DNA of 64,000 nt from Pseudomonadota bacterium (GCA_018241365.1 JAFEDX010000196.1:37068-101067); one strand, 5' to 3'; positions 37,530 through 47,166 are shown, counted from the first letter of the stretch. Program-made: numbers and translations. The notes: generated from the sequence alone by a model not told the origin.

Positions 37530-38681
37530 TTACGCGTGCGTATCCGCGCGATGCGGTTCGGCAAGGTATTCGCGGCTTTGCATCTCGATCAGGCGGCTCT
37601 CGGTGCGCGCAAAGTCCTGGCGCAGGCGCTTGCCGTCGTACAACTCCACCACCGGCGCCTGCGCGGTCACCGCGAGCTTCACGCGGCGGTCGTACACCTC
37701 GTCGATCAGGTGCACGAAGCGTTGCGCCGCGTCCTCGTTGAACGGCGTGAACTGCGGCAGTCCCGAGATCAGCAGCGCCGGATACGTGCGTGCCAGCTCG
37801 ATGTAATCGGCCGACCCGAACGGGCCATCGCAAAGCGACGCGAAGTCGAACCACGCCGCCTGCGCGCATACGCGACGCGCATGGAAGGCACGCTCGTTGA
37901 TCTTCAGTTCGACGTCGTCGCGCACCGGTTCCCGCTGCGCAAGGTCGTTGAACAAACGTGCCAGCGCCGCCTCGGTGCGCACATCATCCGGCGTCAGGTA
38001 CACCGGGGCGCGGGTCAGCGCGCGCAGCCGCCAATCGTGCGGCGACGCAAGCTCCAGCACCTGGCAATGCTGCTCGATCAGCGCGATCGCGGGCAGGAAG
38101 CGCTCGCGCTGCAGGCCATCGCGGTACAACCGTTCCGGTGGCGTGTTGGAGGTCGCGACCAGCACGACGCCGCGCTCGAACAACGCGCGCAACAAGCCAT
38201 ACAGGATCATCGCGTCGCCGATGTCGGTGACCATGAATTCGTCGAGGCACAGCACGCGCGCACGCCGGGCCAGTTCATCGGCCACCCGCGGCAAGGGATC
38301 ACGCACGTCGCCGAGCCCGCGCAGGCGTGCGTGCACATCCAGCATGAAACGGTGGAAGTGGGATCGCAGCGCGACCCCGTCGGGCAGGGACGCGACGAAA
38401 CCGTCCATCAGCATGGTCTTGCCGCGTCCCACTTCGCCCCACAGGTACAAGCCGCGCAGCGACACCGCGCGGACGGACAGGCGTGCACGCAGGCGGGCCC
38501 ACGGGCCCGACGCCGGCGTCAGCAGGGACGCGTGCAGGCGATCGAACACCACCAGCGCCGCACGTTGCGCGGGGTCGTCCTGCCATGCGCCGGAAGCGAC
38601 CCCGAGCGCATAGCGCGCAGTGGGCGTATCCGGATCGCCGGCACGCGGGTTGTCGAACACGTCCGGATCCAAGGCGCTCAA
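37530..38681 (-). CDS. zapE: Cell division ATPase ZapE (AFG1 family)
   Basis: P-loop ATPase of about 383 residues associated with the Z-ring. It has Walker A LYLWGEVGRGKTML, Walker B VLCLDEFMVTDIGDAM, the sensor-like VLVATSNTPPERLYRDGLQRERFLPAI, and C-terminal motifs of the AFG1 family. There is no ATG at the right place. TTG 38681 overlaps the hydrolase stop (TTGA) and gives a family-length protein; TTG 38672 and GTG 38660 are alternatives. The frame extends to 39038, but that part overlaps the hydrolase gene. Confidence 0.9.
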   Translation of the reverse strand: MSALDPDVFDNPRAGDPDTPTARYALGVASGAWQDDPAQRAALVVFDRLHASLLTPASGPWARLRARLSVRAVSLRGLYLWGEVGRGKTMLMDGFVASLPDGVALRSHFHRFMLDVHARLRGLGDVRDPLPRVADELARRARVLCLDEFMVTDIGDAMILYGLLRALFERGVVLVATSNTPPERLYRDGLQRERFLPAIALIEQHCQVLELASPHDWRLRALTRAPVYLTPDDVRTEAALARLFNDLAQREPVRDDVELKINERAFHARRVCAQAAWFDFASLCDGPFGSADYIELARTYPALLISGLPQFTPFNEDAAQRFVHLIDEVYDRRVKLAVTAQAPVVELYDGKRLRQDFARTESRLIEMQSREYLAEPHRADTHA

Positions 38682-39358
38682 CGCAGCGGCGGCAGCCACG
38701 CCCGCACGGCGTTCTTGACTGCACCACGCAGGTCCATCAGGCGCCGATGGAAGAAATGCCCGGTGGCGGGCATGCGGACAACAGTCGGTGGCGGATCGAG
38801 CGTGCCGATCCAGTCGAACACGCCCTGCGGATCGACCACTTCGTCTTCCTCGCCCTGCACCACCAGCCACGGGCAAGTAGGCATCGCCAGTTCGCCGAAC
38901 TCGTAACGGCCAACCGGCGGCGCCACCGTGATCAAGGCATCGGCACCCAGCGAACGGGCACAGCGCAGGGCGATGTAGCTGCCGAACGAGAATCCCGCCA
39001 GCCACAGCGCATCGCCGGGACGCGCCTTGCGCACCCACTGCGCAACCGCGACCAGATCGCCGCTTTCACCGTCGCCATGGTCGAATTCGCCAGTCGAGGC
39101 GCCTATGCCACGGAAATTGAAGCGCACCGTGGCCAGACCGGATTCGCGCAAGGAGCGCTCCAACATGGTGACCACCTTGTTGCGCAGGGTGCCGCCTTGC
39201 TGCGGATTCGGGTGACATATCACCGCCGTGCCGGCGCGGGCCTGACCCGTCTCCGGCACCGCGGTCGCCACTTCCAGCGTGCCGGCGGGACCGGGCAGCG
39301 CGAAGGTCGCGGGGGCGTCTGGAAAGCCGGCCGGAACCGGCGGCAAGGCGTCGCTCAT
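38678..39358 (-). CDS. Alpha/beta hydrolase (COG2945-like)
   Basis: Small cytoplasmic alpha/beta-fold protein of 226 residues. It has an N-terminal CHPNPQQGGTLRNKVV segment, the oxyanion-side FNFRGIGAST, the nucleophile elbow LAGFSFGSY (GxSxG), an Asp-containing QGEEDEVVDP, and a terminal GHFFHRR His. It is commonly annotated as a hydrolase of unknown substrate. It ends in a 4-nt overlap with zapE. ATG 39358 is used; a 197-codon open extension upstream is antisense to acpH. Confidence 0.85.
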   Translation of the reverse strand: MSDALPPVPAGFPDAPATFALPGPAGTLEVATAVPETGQARAGTAVICHPNPQQGGTLRNKVVTMLERSLRESGLATVRFNFRGIGASTGEFDHGDGESGDLVAVAQWVRKARPGDALWLAGFSFGSYIALRCARSLGADALITVAPPVGRYEFGELAMPTCPWLVVQGEEDEVVDPQGVFDWIGTLDPPPTVVRMPATGHFFHRRLMDLRGAVKNAVRAWLPPLR

Positions 39359-39371
39359 GGGGGCATCATAA

Positions 39372-39495
39372 TTGCGATCGTCCCTGATCGCCGCATCACC
39401 TGATCTCCATGCAATCTTGAGCTTTCTCGCATCAGAACCACCAGAACGGCCATAAAACCACCATCCATGGCCAAGAACTCCTTGGCCTGATTTCT
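39372..39495 (-). repeat. Dispersed intergenic repeat, copy B
   Basis: About 124 bp in the divergent gap between the hydrolase and acpH, in the same orientation as copy A. It begins TTGCGATCGTCCCTGATCGCCG and ends near CTTGGCCTGATTTCT, with CACCATCCATGGCCAAG inside. It fills most of the 147-bp gap, so the promoters of both flanking genes must lie in or beside it. Confidence 0.8.
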
Positions 39496-39505
39496 CACCA
39501 TCGCA

Positions 39506-40102
39506 ATGAACCACCTTGCCCATGCCCTGCTCGCCGACCCCGGCGGCAACGAATTTGCGCTGGGCAGCGCGCTGGGCGACTTCAGCCACGGTCATCCCGA
39601 CCCTGCCTGGCCCGCCGCACGCCAGGCCGGCTTGCGTTTCCATCGCGCCATCGACCGCTTCACCGACGCACATCCGGAAGTCGTCGCCGCACGCCGCGGT
39701 TTCGCGCCGCCGCTGCGGCGCTACGCAGGCATCATGCTCGACATCTGGTTCGACCACCTGCTGGTGCGTGACTGGAACCGGTACGCCGCGCACGAGCCAC
39801 TCGCGGACTTTGCGCGGCGCTGGCTGGCCTTGCTGGATGCGCGTACCGGGGAATTGCCGGAATCGCTGCGCGCCTTCCTCACCTGGATGCACGCCCACGG
39901 CCTGCCGGTTGCGTATGGCGACGATGCCACGCTCGACGTGGTGTTCCACGCGCTGGCACGCCGCCTGTCACGCCCTTCGCCAGTCGCCGAAGCGTTGCCT
40001 GCGCTCCAGGAACACGCTGGCGCATTGCAGGATCACTTCGATGCGTTCTTCCCGGACCTCGTCATCCACGCACGCGAGCTGCGCGAGCGGATGCTGACCT
40101 GA
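39506..40102 (+). CDS. acpH: ACP phosphodiesterase-like protein (AcpH family)
   Basis: Member of the DUF479/AcpH family (198 residues), whose E. coli member removes the 4'-phosphopantetheine arm from acyl carrier protein. It has the N-terminal MNHLAHALLA and ALGDFSHGH segment, FHRAIDRFTDAHPEV, YAGIMLDIWFDHLL, and a helical C-terminus with LPALQEHAGAL, all fitting the HD-like fold. ATG 39506 begins the family N-terminus. It ends 3 nt before the stop of the convergent carrier gene. Confidence 0.9.
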   Translation: MNHLAHALLADPGGNEFALGSALGDFSHGHPDPAWPAARQAGLRFHRAIDRFTDAHPEVVAARRGFAPPLRRYAGIMLDIWFDHLLVRDWNRYAAHEPLADFARRWLALLDARTGELPESLRAFLTWMHAHGLPVAYGDDATLDVVFHALARRLSRPSPVAEALPALQEHAGALQDHFDAFFPDLVIHARELRERMLT

Positions 40103-40105
40103 GCG

Positions 40106-41410
40106 TCAGTCGTCCATGCCGCTCATCGCCGTGTCGTGCACGTGCGTGTCGCGATCCAACCCGCGGCTGACCCGCACCGCCTTCCAGCCGAACCAGCCAG
40201 CCAGGGCCGCCGCCACCGCGGACAACCCACCGATCAGGCCGAGCGACGCGCCCAGCGCACGCAGGCCATCCAGCCCGCTGGCGATGGTGACGTCGCCGAA
40301 ACGCCACACCGCGGTTTCCACGAAGTTCTTGCCCTTGTAGCGGATCTCGCGTGGCGTACGTGCGTACAGCGCATCCGAGGCCGGCTTGGTCACGCCGTAG
40401 GCAAAGCTGCGGGTCACGACCAGCATCAACGGCACCAGGGCGAACGCAACGCCCGCGACGACGAATTGCGCCGCGCCGAAAAAAGCCACGGCCAGCAGCA
40501 GCGCGACGTTCACCACGGCCGGCAACACCAGCCCGGCGACCAGGCCGAAGCGCGGCAGCAGCCAGCGCGTCAATCCGACCTGCAACAGCATCTGCGCGAG
40601 ATTGACCGCGAGGTCGATGTGCCCATAGAACGCGGTGCGCGCGGCGGCATCGACGAAGTGTGCTTTCGCGTAATCGGCCACCAGTACATAGGCAAGCGTG
40701 CCGACTCCGTCCGAGCACAGCATCAACAGCGCCATCAGGCGCAGGAACGGATCGGCAAACGTCGCACGCAATCCCGCCCACCACGAACCGCCGAGCGGCG
40801 CGGATGCGCGCTGCACCGCTTCACGCGTGGACACCAGGCGCAGCATCAACCCCAGCGCGATCAGCAGCAACGCTGCCGACGCCGCCAGCAGCGGCGCGAC
40901 GCCGATGCGGGTCACCAGCAGCGAGGTGAGGATCGGCCCCGCCAGCGCGCCCAGCGCGCCGCCCAGTGCGATCAGTGCAAACACGCGCCGCGCCGCCGTG
41001 CGATCGAACAGGTCGGCCATCAGGCTCCAGAACAGCGACACCACGAACAGATTGAACACGCTGACCCAGATGAAGAAACCGACGCCGAGGTTGCGCGCGC
41101 CGATCCGCGCCTGTGCGGCAAACAACGGCACGAACGCGATCAGGCAAGCGATGAAGAAACCGTAGCTCCACACGAGCAGCCGGCGCCGCGTGCAACGAGC
41201 ACTCAACCAGCCAAACACCGGAGCGACCGCGAGGGTGGCAATGAAGGTGCCCGCGAAGAACCACGGCAAGGCCACCGAACCCGTGGCGCCGGCCAACTGG
41301 TCGCGCACCGGGCGGATCACGTAATACGCAGCCAGCACACAGAAGAACGCCAGCGCTGCGAGCAGCACGGCCCGATCCTCGCCAGTTCGAAGGAATGCGC
41401 GCGATTGCAT
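40106..41410 (-). CDS. NTT/ADP-ATP-translocase-like or MFS membrane transporter
   Basis: Polytopic inner-membrane protein of 434 residues with about 12 helices. The sequence resembles bacterial members annotated as MFS/NTP exchange (Tlc-like) carriers: AAYYVIRPVRDQL in helix 1, FWSLMADLFDRTAARRVFALIALGGALGAL, and a C-terminal RSFAYGVTKPASDALYARTPREIRYKGKN. In free-living bacteria the substrate of such proteins is unknown. ATG 41410 is preferred; 41431 would add seven residues. It diverges from the GMC oxidoreductase. Confidence 0.8.
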   Translation of the reverse strand: MQSRAFLRTGEDRAVLLAALAFFCVLAAYYVIRPVRDQLAGATGSVALPWFFAGTFIATLAVAPVFGWLSARCTRRRLLVWSYGFFIACLIAFVPLFAAQARIGARNLGVGFFIWVSVFNLFVVSLFWSLMADLFDRTAARRVFALIALGGALGALAGPILTSLLVTRIGVAPLLAASAALLLIALGLMLRLVSTREAVQRASAPLGGSWWAGLRATFADPFLRLMALLMLCSDGVGTLAYVLVADYAKAHFVDAAARTAFYGHIDLAVNLAQMLLQVGLTRWLLPRFGLVAGLVLPAVVNVALLLAVAFFGAAQFVVAGVAFALVPLMLVVTRSFAYGVTKPASDALYARTPREIRYKGKNFVETAVWRFGDVTIASGLDGLRALGASLGLIGGLSAVAAALAGWFGWKAVRVSRGLDRDTHVHDTAMSGMDD

Positions 41411-41500
41411 CGCCGGATGATGCCTTGCCATGCCCGCCGGCGCACGCGCACCGCATGTGGCCATGCGTGCCAAAATGGTGGGCAGCACCCACGGATGGCC

Positions 41501-43102
41501 ATGACCTTCGACCACATCATCATCGGCGCCGGCTCGGCCGGCTGCGTGCTGGCCAACCGCCTGTCGGCCGATCCCGCGCGACGCGTGCTGCTGCTGGAAG
41601 CCGGGCCGCGCGACTGGCATCCGCTCATCCACATGCCGGCGGGCATCGCGAAGCTCGCCGGCAACCGGCGCGTCAACTGGAACTACTCGACCGCGCCGGA
41701 GCCACAGCTCGGCGGCCGCACGATCTGGTGGCCGCGCGGCAAGGTGCTGGGTGGTTCCAGCTCGATCAACGCGATGTGCTACATCCGCGGCAATCCGGAC
41801 GACTATGACGGCTGGGCACGGCTCACTGACGACCCGCGCTGGGCCTGGCGCAATGTGTTGCCGTACTTCCTGCGCGCCGAACACAACAGCCGCGGCGCGA
41901 GCGCAGTGCACGGCGGCGACGGGCCGCTGGGCGTTTCCGACCTGCGCCACGTCAATCCGCTGACCCGCGTGTTCGTCGAAGCCGGCGCACAGCTGGGCCT
42001 CGCGCGCAACGACGATTTCAACGGCGCGACGCAACTCGGCGTCGGGCTGTACCAAGTCACGCAATGGAACGGCGCCCGCTGCTCGGCCGCGGTGGCGTAC
42101 CTCGACCCGGTGAAGTCACGGCCGAACCTCCACGTGGTCACGAACGCGCTGGCCACCCGTATCACCTTTGATGGCGCTGCGACCCGGCGCACGCGCGCCA
42201 CCGGCGTGGATTGCAACGTACGCGGCAAGTCCGTCCACTTCGCGTCTGGCGAGGTGATCGTCTGCGGTGGCGCGATCAATTCACCGCAATTGCTGATGCT
42301 CTCCGGCATCGGCGACGCTGGCGCGTTGCGCGACCTGGGCATCAAGGTTGCGCAGCACCTGCCGGGCGTCGGCGCCAACCTGCAAGATCATCTGGACGTC
42401 TGCACCCTGCAGCATGAAACGCAGCGCGTCAGCTACGACCGCGCGAGCGAATTGAAGGCGGCCTTCGACTGGTTCCTGCGTGGCCATCGCGGCATCGGCA
42501 CCAGCAACATCGCCGAGGGCGGCGCATTCCTGCGCTCGGCGTTGGCGACGGACGCCCGCGCAGACATCCAGTTGCACTTCATCCCGGCGATGGTCGACGA
42601 CCACGGCCGACACCGCCTGCCGGGCGACGGCTACACCTTGCACGCCTGCTTCCTGCGTCCGCGCAGCCGCGGCCGCATCACCCTCGTCAGCGCGGACGCC
42701 CGCGACAAGCCGCGCATCGAAGCCAACTATCTTGGCGATCCGGAAGGCTTCGACCTCAAGATGCTGGTCGAATGCGCGAAGGCGTCCATCGAGGTGTTCG
42801 AGCAGCCGGCGTTCGACCGCTACCGCGGCGCGTGGATTTATCCGGTCCGCAAGCCGGCAAGCCATGCAGAGTGGATCGAATTCGTGCGCGCGCGGGCCGA
42901 AACCGTCTACCACCCCGTCGGCACCTGCCGCATGGGCAACGACGCCGGTGCGGTGGTCGATTCCGGGTTGCGGATGCACGGCGTCGACCGCCTGCGCGTG
43001 GTGGACGCCTCGGTGATGCCAACGCTGCCGTCCGGCAATACCAACGCACCGACGATCATGCTTGCGGAGCTGGCGGCGGACCTGATCCTGCAGGCAGCGT
43101 AG
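41501..43102 (+). CDS. GMC-family FAD oxidoreductase (choline dehydrogenase-like)
   Basis: Flavoprotein alcohol dehydrogenase of 533 residues. It has the FAD motif IIGAGSAGCVLANRL at the N-terminus, GMC signature 1 WWPRGKVLGGSSSINAM, signature 2 GAINSPQLLMLSGIG, and C-terminal active-site YHPVGTCRMG and SGNTNAPTIMLAE. The substrate is not identifiable; choline dehydrogenase is only the nearest type, and no betB or betI is adjacent. ATG 41495 would add two residues. The 3' end overlaps the M48 protease gene by 47 bp, tail to tail. Confidence 0.93.
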   Translation: MTFDHIIIGAGSAGCVLANRLSADPARRVLLLEAGPRDWHPLIHMPAGIAKLAGNRRVNWNYSTAPEPQLGGRTIWWPRGKVLGGSSSINAMCYIRGNPDDYDGWARLTDDPRWAWRNVLPYFLRAEHNSRGASAVHGGDGPLGVSDLRHVNPLTRVFVEAGAQLGLARNDDFNGATQLGVGLYQVTQWNGARCSAAVAYLDPVKSRPNLHVVTNALATRITFDGAATRRTRATGVDCNVRGKSVHFASGEVIVCGGAINSPQLLMLSGIGDAGALRDLGIKVAQHLPGVGANLQDHLDVCTLQHETQRVSYDRASELKAAFDWFLRGHRGIGTSNIAEGGAFLRSALATDARADIQLHFIPAMVDDHGRHRLPGDGYTLHACFLRPRSRGRITLVSADARDKPRIEANYLGDPEGFDLKMLVECAKASIEVFEQPAFDRYRGAWIYPVRKPASHAEWIEFVRARAETVYHPVGTCRMGNDAGAVVDSGLRMHGVDRLRVVDASVMPTLPSGNTNAPTIMLAELAADLILQAA

Positions 43103-45107
43103 CCGCATCGGACAACAGCGGCGGCAACGGACAGCCGAGCACGGCACAGGCCACGCGCAGCAGTTCGGACTCGGCCACCGTGACCTTGCCGTCCACTGCG
43201 ATGGCACGGGTCAGCGCCTGCACCGTGAGCTGCTTGCCCTCCGGCGTGAGGCGCGCCAACGTCGCCAGTGCGCGATCCAGCGCCGCCTGCCAATCCTCCG
43301 GCAACGCGTACATCACCGTGGCGTTGAGCAATGCAGCCTGCATCGCGGTCTGGAACGCACGCCGCGCTGTATCGTCGTCGTCATTGCCGAAGTGCGCGAC
43401 CAGCGCGACGAGGTCGCGCAACTCATCCTGTGCGTTGGCAAGCTTCAGCGTACCGGGCTGGAAGCTGGCCGAGGGATCGAGCGCTGCGACCACCTGCGCC
43501 TGCACCAGCTTCGCAAGGCAGTATTCATCGAGGTCCACACGGCCATCGACGTGGGTCAAGGCATCCAGGGTCTTCACGAAGCGATCGACTTCCGGACGCG
43601 GGCGGCGCTTCAACGCGGGGAACGCAAGCTGTGCCAGCGGCAGGCGCAGCATCGGGTGCAAGTCGGTCATCTGCGCGACGAGGTGGCCGGTCGCGTCGGC
43701 CAGCGCGGCGTCGAACCCCTGCGCAACCACGGCCACCTGCTGGGCCTGCAGGACCGGATGGTCGGAAATCGCCAGGGCGAACAGCACCGCCAAGGCGCCA
43801 CGCGGATCGTGCGCCGCCGCCGCCAGCGCAGGCGGAATCTGCGTGTGCAATTGCGCGGCCGCCTGGTAGTCGTCGGTGCCGGGCGAACCCACCTGGGTCG
43901 CGACACCGATCGCCGTGATGGCCAGTTCGGCACCACGCGCCGGCACGATGCCGCCGATCGGCTTCGCCGCACCCGCCGCCGTCTTCGGAAAGCCCGGCAA
44001 CGGCGCAGCAACATCGCCATCGGCTACCGCGAAGTCCCGCGCGGCCTTTTCCCACGGGTGCAGGTCGGCGTGCAGCTCGATCGTGTTCGGGTCGCCGCCC
44101 GCCGCCAGCCATTGCTTGACGTAGGCGTCCAGCTCCTCGGGCTTGAATCCGGGTTCCAGCACCTTGATGCGCTCGATGATGGGCGGGTGCGTCGCAAACC
44201 ACGAGCTTGCCTCGGCGTCGCCGAACAGCATGTGCCGCACTTCATCGCGGCGCGCCGATTGCAAGGCCGAACCTTCCTCGAACACAGCGATCTTCTTCAG
44301 CGCGCCCGCAATGCCCGACGTTTGGCGCGTGAATTGCACCGCCGAAGCGTCGGCCAGCGATTCGCGCGAACGCGACACCGCAGCCTGGATCAGGCGTCCG
44401 AAGAACACGCCGATCGAACCGATCACGAGCAGGGCGATGCCGGCCAACGCGACCTGGCCGCTGCCGCCCCGCCGGCGTCCGCTGCTGCTGTCGCCATCGC
44501 CGACGCCGAAATAGCCGCCCCACATCAGGAAACGCCCGATCACCCAGATCGCCATGATCCCGAACAGCAGGCCCATCAGGCGGATATTCATGCGCATGTC
44601 GCCGTTCAGCACATGGCTGAACTCGTGCGCGATCACGCCTTGCAGTTCATCGCGATTGAGTTTGTCGAGGCAGCCCTGGGTCACGCACACTGCCGCGTCG
44701 TTCGGGGTATAGCCAGCCGCGAACGCGTTGATGCCAGCCTCATTCTGCATCACGTAGATTTCCGGCACCGGCACGCCGGAGGCAATCGCGATTTCCTCGA
44801 TCACGTTGCGCAGGCGCTGCCATTGCGGATTGCTGGTGTTTGCGGGTACTTCCACCGCGTTCATCTCGCGCGCCACCGCGGCGCCGCCCCCGGAAAGACT
44901 GGCGATGCGATACGCAGAACACAGCCCGATCACGGCCACCACCGCAACCGCGATGCCCAGCAGCGGCGCGGGGCGCAGGCCGACACCCAGCACGAACGCG
45001 CATACCAGGTCCACCGCAACCACGATCGCCAGCACCGCCAACCCGAACAGCCACACCAGCGTGCGGCTGGAACGCCGGACCTTGGCTTGTTGCGCGAAGA
45101 AATCCAT
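43056..45107 (-). CDS. M48-family membrane metalloprotease with TerB-like C-terminal region
   Basis: HtpX-like peptidase of 683 residues. Two N-terminal helices (about 18-60) precede the catalytic zinc motif VIAHEFSHVLNGD, two more helices, and a Glu-containing RESLADASAVQFTR. The C-terminal half (about 350-683) is not HtpX-like. It is helical and has two acidic loop motifs, THVDGRVDLDE and AVDGKVTVAESE, resembling TerB-type repeats (inference). It lies directly upstream of lemA (21 nt), a pairing frequent for M48 proteases. The end overlaps the GMC gene. Confidence 0.9.
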   Translation of the reverse strand: MDFFAQQAKVRRSSRTLVWLFGLAVLAIVVAVDLVCAFVLGVGLRPAPLLGIAVAVVAVIGLCSAYRIASLSGGGAAVAREMNAVEVPANTSNPQWQRLRNVIEEIAIASGVPVPEIYVMQNEAGINAFAAGYTPNDAAVCVTQGCLDKLNRDELQGVIAHEFSHVLNGDMRMNIRLMGLLFGIMAIWVIGRFLMWGGYFGVGDGDSSSGRRRGGSGQVALAGIALLVIGSIGVFFGRLIQAAVSRSRESLADASAVQFTRQTSGIAGALKKIAVFEEGSALQSARRDEVRHMLFGDAEASSWFATHPPIIERIKVLEPGFKPEELDAYVKQWLAAGGDPNTIELHADLHPWEKAARDFAVADGDVAAPLPGFPKTAAGAAKPIGGIVPARGAELAITAIGVATQVGSPGTDDYQAAAQLHTQIPPALAAAAHDPRGALAVLFALAISDHPVLQAQQVAVVAQGFDAALADATGHLVAQMTDLHPMLRLPLAQLAFPALKRRPRPEVDRFVKTLDALTHVDGRVDLDEYCLAKLVQAQVVAALDPSASFQPGTLKLANAQDELRDLVALVAHFGNDDDDTARRAFQTAMQAALLNATVMYALPEDWQAALDRALATLARLTPEGKQLTVQALTRAIAVDGKVTVAESELLRVACAVLGCPLPPLLSDAATLPAGSGPPPAPQA

Positions 45108-45128
45108 CGCCGCGTCGGCGGCCCCGTG

Positions 45129-45719
45129 TCAGGTGAACGAAACCTTGGGCGCTTCCCGCTTGGCCGGATCGTCAATCGCCAACTGTTCAGCCGCCGTGAA
45201 ACCGAACGGCCCCGCGATCAACGTGGACGGAAACACCTGCACCTTGTTGTTGTAGTTCATCACCGAGTCGTTGTAGGACTGGCGCGCGAACGCAACACGA
45301 TTCTCGGTTGAAGTGAGCTCCTCCGACAACTGCATCATGTTCTGGTTGGCCTTGAGGTCGGGATACGCCTCGCTGACCGCGAACAGGCGACCCAGAGCCT
45401 GGGTCAACTGGTTCTCGCTGCCCGACAGTTGCTGCATCGCGTTCGGATCGCCGGGATTGGCCTTGGCGGCGGCCAGGCCGTTGACCGCGGCGGTGCGCGC
45501 CTGGGTCACGGCCTCCAGCGTTTCGCGTTCGTGCGCGAGATAACCTTTGGCGGTTTCGACCAGGTTCGGAATCAGGTCGTGGCGGCGGGTCAGTTGCACG
45601 TCGATCTGCGCGAACGCATTCTTGTACGCGTTGCGCGACGTGACCAGGCCGTTGTAGATCGCGACCAAGTAAATCACAATGATGGCGATGATGATCAGGA
45701 TGATGATCAGACCCGTCAT
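45129..45719 (-). CDS. lemA: LemA family membrane protein
   Basis: 196 residues: one N-terminal transmembrane helix (LIIILIIIAIIVIYLVAIYN) and a long helical-bundle domain with the family motifs RRHDLIPNLVETAKGY and NNKVQVFPSTLIAGPFGF. Its role is not well defined; family members often accompany M48 proteases and may assist envelope quality control. ATG 45719 has AAGGAG upstream. It is first in the lemA-M48 pair. A serine hydrolase diverges 60 bp away. Confidence 0.95.
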   Translation of the reverse strand: MTGLIIILIIIAIIVIYLVAIYNGLVTSRNAYKNAFAQIDVQLTRRHDLIPNLVETAKGYLAHERETLEAVTQARTAAVNGLAAAKANPGDPNAMQQLSGSENQLTQALGRLFAVSEAYPDLKANQNMMQLSEELTSTENRVAFARQSYNDSVMNYNNKVQVFPSTLIAGPFGFTAAEQLAIDDPAKREAPKVSFT

Positions 45720-45779
45720 TGTCTTCTCCTTTGGGCAACCATCGGACCACACCGGCCCGAGGGACGTTTTGAGCATAGC

Positions 45780-47072
45780 ATGCGTGCATCTGTTTTCTGC
45801 GCAGGACTGACCTGCACCCTCCTTTCCGTCAGCGCACTGGCCGCACCGCGCGCCCAGACCCACGGCAACCCCGTTCCAACCGAACCCGTTGTGGTGCACA
45901 CCGGGCATCGGGCCAGCCTGCCTGCGGCACGCGTGGATGCAGCGATCAAGGATTACGACCACTGGCTCGACCAGATCGCCGCGGACAACCGCACCGCGGG
46001 GCTCGCCACCGCCGTGGTGATCGACGACAAGGTGCGTTACGAACGCACCCTTGGTTACGCCGACGCCAACAGCGGCGAGAAAGTCAGGCCCGACACGGTG
46101 TTCCGCCTCGCATCCCTGTCCAAGGCCTTTGCCACCGCACTGACCGGCCTGCTGGTGCAACAGGGCGTGCTCAACTGGGATACCCGGCTCGCGACGGTGC
46201 TGCCGTTCTTCAAGCTGCGCGATGCCAACGCGTCGCAGGAAGCCACGGTGCGCGACATCCTGAGCCAGAGCATCGGGCTGCCGCACAACGCCTACGACAA
46301 TCTGCTTTCCAGCGGCGTGCCGTACCAGGAACTGGAGCGCAAGCTGGATACGGTCGACATGACCTGCGATCCGGGCAGTTGCTATGGCTACCAGAACGTC
46401 GCGTTCTCGCTGATCAGCGACGTGATCCATGCCAAGACCGGGCAGTTCTTCATCCAGATGGTGGACCGCTACCTGTTCCTGCCACTCGGCATGACCACCG
46501 CAAGCTACGGGCGCGACGGCCTGGAAGGCAGCCGCAGCTGGGCACGCCCGCACTACCTCCGCGGCAAGCAATGGGTCGCCTTCGAGCCCAACGACAACTT
46601 CTACATCCCGCCGGCGGCCGGCGTGAACGCCAGCATCCGCGACATGGAGCAGTGGCTGATTGCACAGATGGGTGGGCGGCCGATGGTACTGCCGGATTCG
46701 CTGCTGGAAGTGCTGCACGCACCAGTGGTCGACACGCCCGGTGAACGGATGTTCTCCAACTGGCGACGCGCACGCGTCAAGCAGGCATCGTACGCGCTTG
46801 GCTGGCGTGTCTACGACTACGATGGACACACGCTGATCTTCCACGCCGGTGCGGTGAAGGGCTATCGCTCGATGATCGGCTTCTTCCCCGAATACCACGC
46901 CGGCGTGGTGGTGCTGTGGAACTGCGAGAGCAACACACCAGCCGGGCTGATGCCGATGCTGTTCGACGCCTTGCTGGGACTGCCGCACCAGGATTGGGCG
47001 GAACTCGATCGTCCGGAACGCCCCACACGTCCGGCGCGCAAGCCGAAACGGCGTGCACACCACAAGCGTTGA
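45780..47072 (+). CDS. Serine hydrolase, class C beta-lactamase-like, periplasmic
   Basis: Exported serine hydrolase of 430 residues (signal peptide to about ALAAP). The nucleophile SxxK lies in RLASLSKAF, the Y-x-N motif in CYGYQNVAF, and a C-terminal HAGAVKGYRSMIGF replaces the KTG box. It belongs to the broad beta-lactamase/esterase/peptidase family; the substrate is unknown. The second such gene in the window is at 25134-26573. The last 15 residues are strongly basic. It converges on the TonB-like lipoprotein gene. Confidence 0.88.
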   Translation: MRASVFCAGLTCTLLSVSALAAPRAQTHGNPVPTEPVVVHTGHRASLPAARVDAAIKDYDHWLDQIAADNRTAGLATAVVIDDKVRYERTLGYADANSGEKVRPDTVFRLASLSKAFATALTGLLVQQGVLNWDTRLATVLPFFKLRDANASQEATVRDILSQSIGLPHNAYDNLLSSGVPYQELERKLDTVDMTCDPGSCYGYQNVAFSLISDVIHAKTGQFFIQMVDRYLFLPLGMTTASYGRDGLEGSRSWARPHYLRGKQWVAFEPNDNFYIPPAAGVNASIRDMEQWLIAQMGGRPMVLPDSLLEVLHAPVVDTPGERMFSNWRRARVKQASYALGWRVYDYDGHTLIFHAGAVKGYRSMIGFFPEYHAGVVVLWNCESNTPAGLMPMLFDALLGLPHQDWAELDRPERPTRPARKPKRRAHHKR

Positions 47073-47166
47073 CGCGACAGAGGATGTGGTCGGCTTCGCG
47101 CGAACAAATCAGCGCAAGCAACCATCCCTGGTGTGCACTCTCCGACGCGTCGTTCTCCTCGCGCCT

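Noticed and set aside
39355..39549. Small minus-strand open frame of 64 codons in the hydrolase-acpH gap
   Set aside because: It consists of the dispersed repeat plus antisense acpH; similar frames appear in the other repeat copies and start without a ribosome site.
40136..41500. N-terminal extension joining the antisense of the transporter gene to the GMC oxidoreductase
   Set aside because: The FAD-binding N-terminus starts at 41501; the extension is low-complexity antisense sequence.
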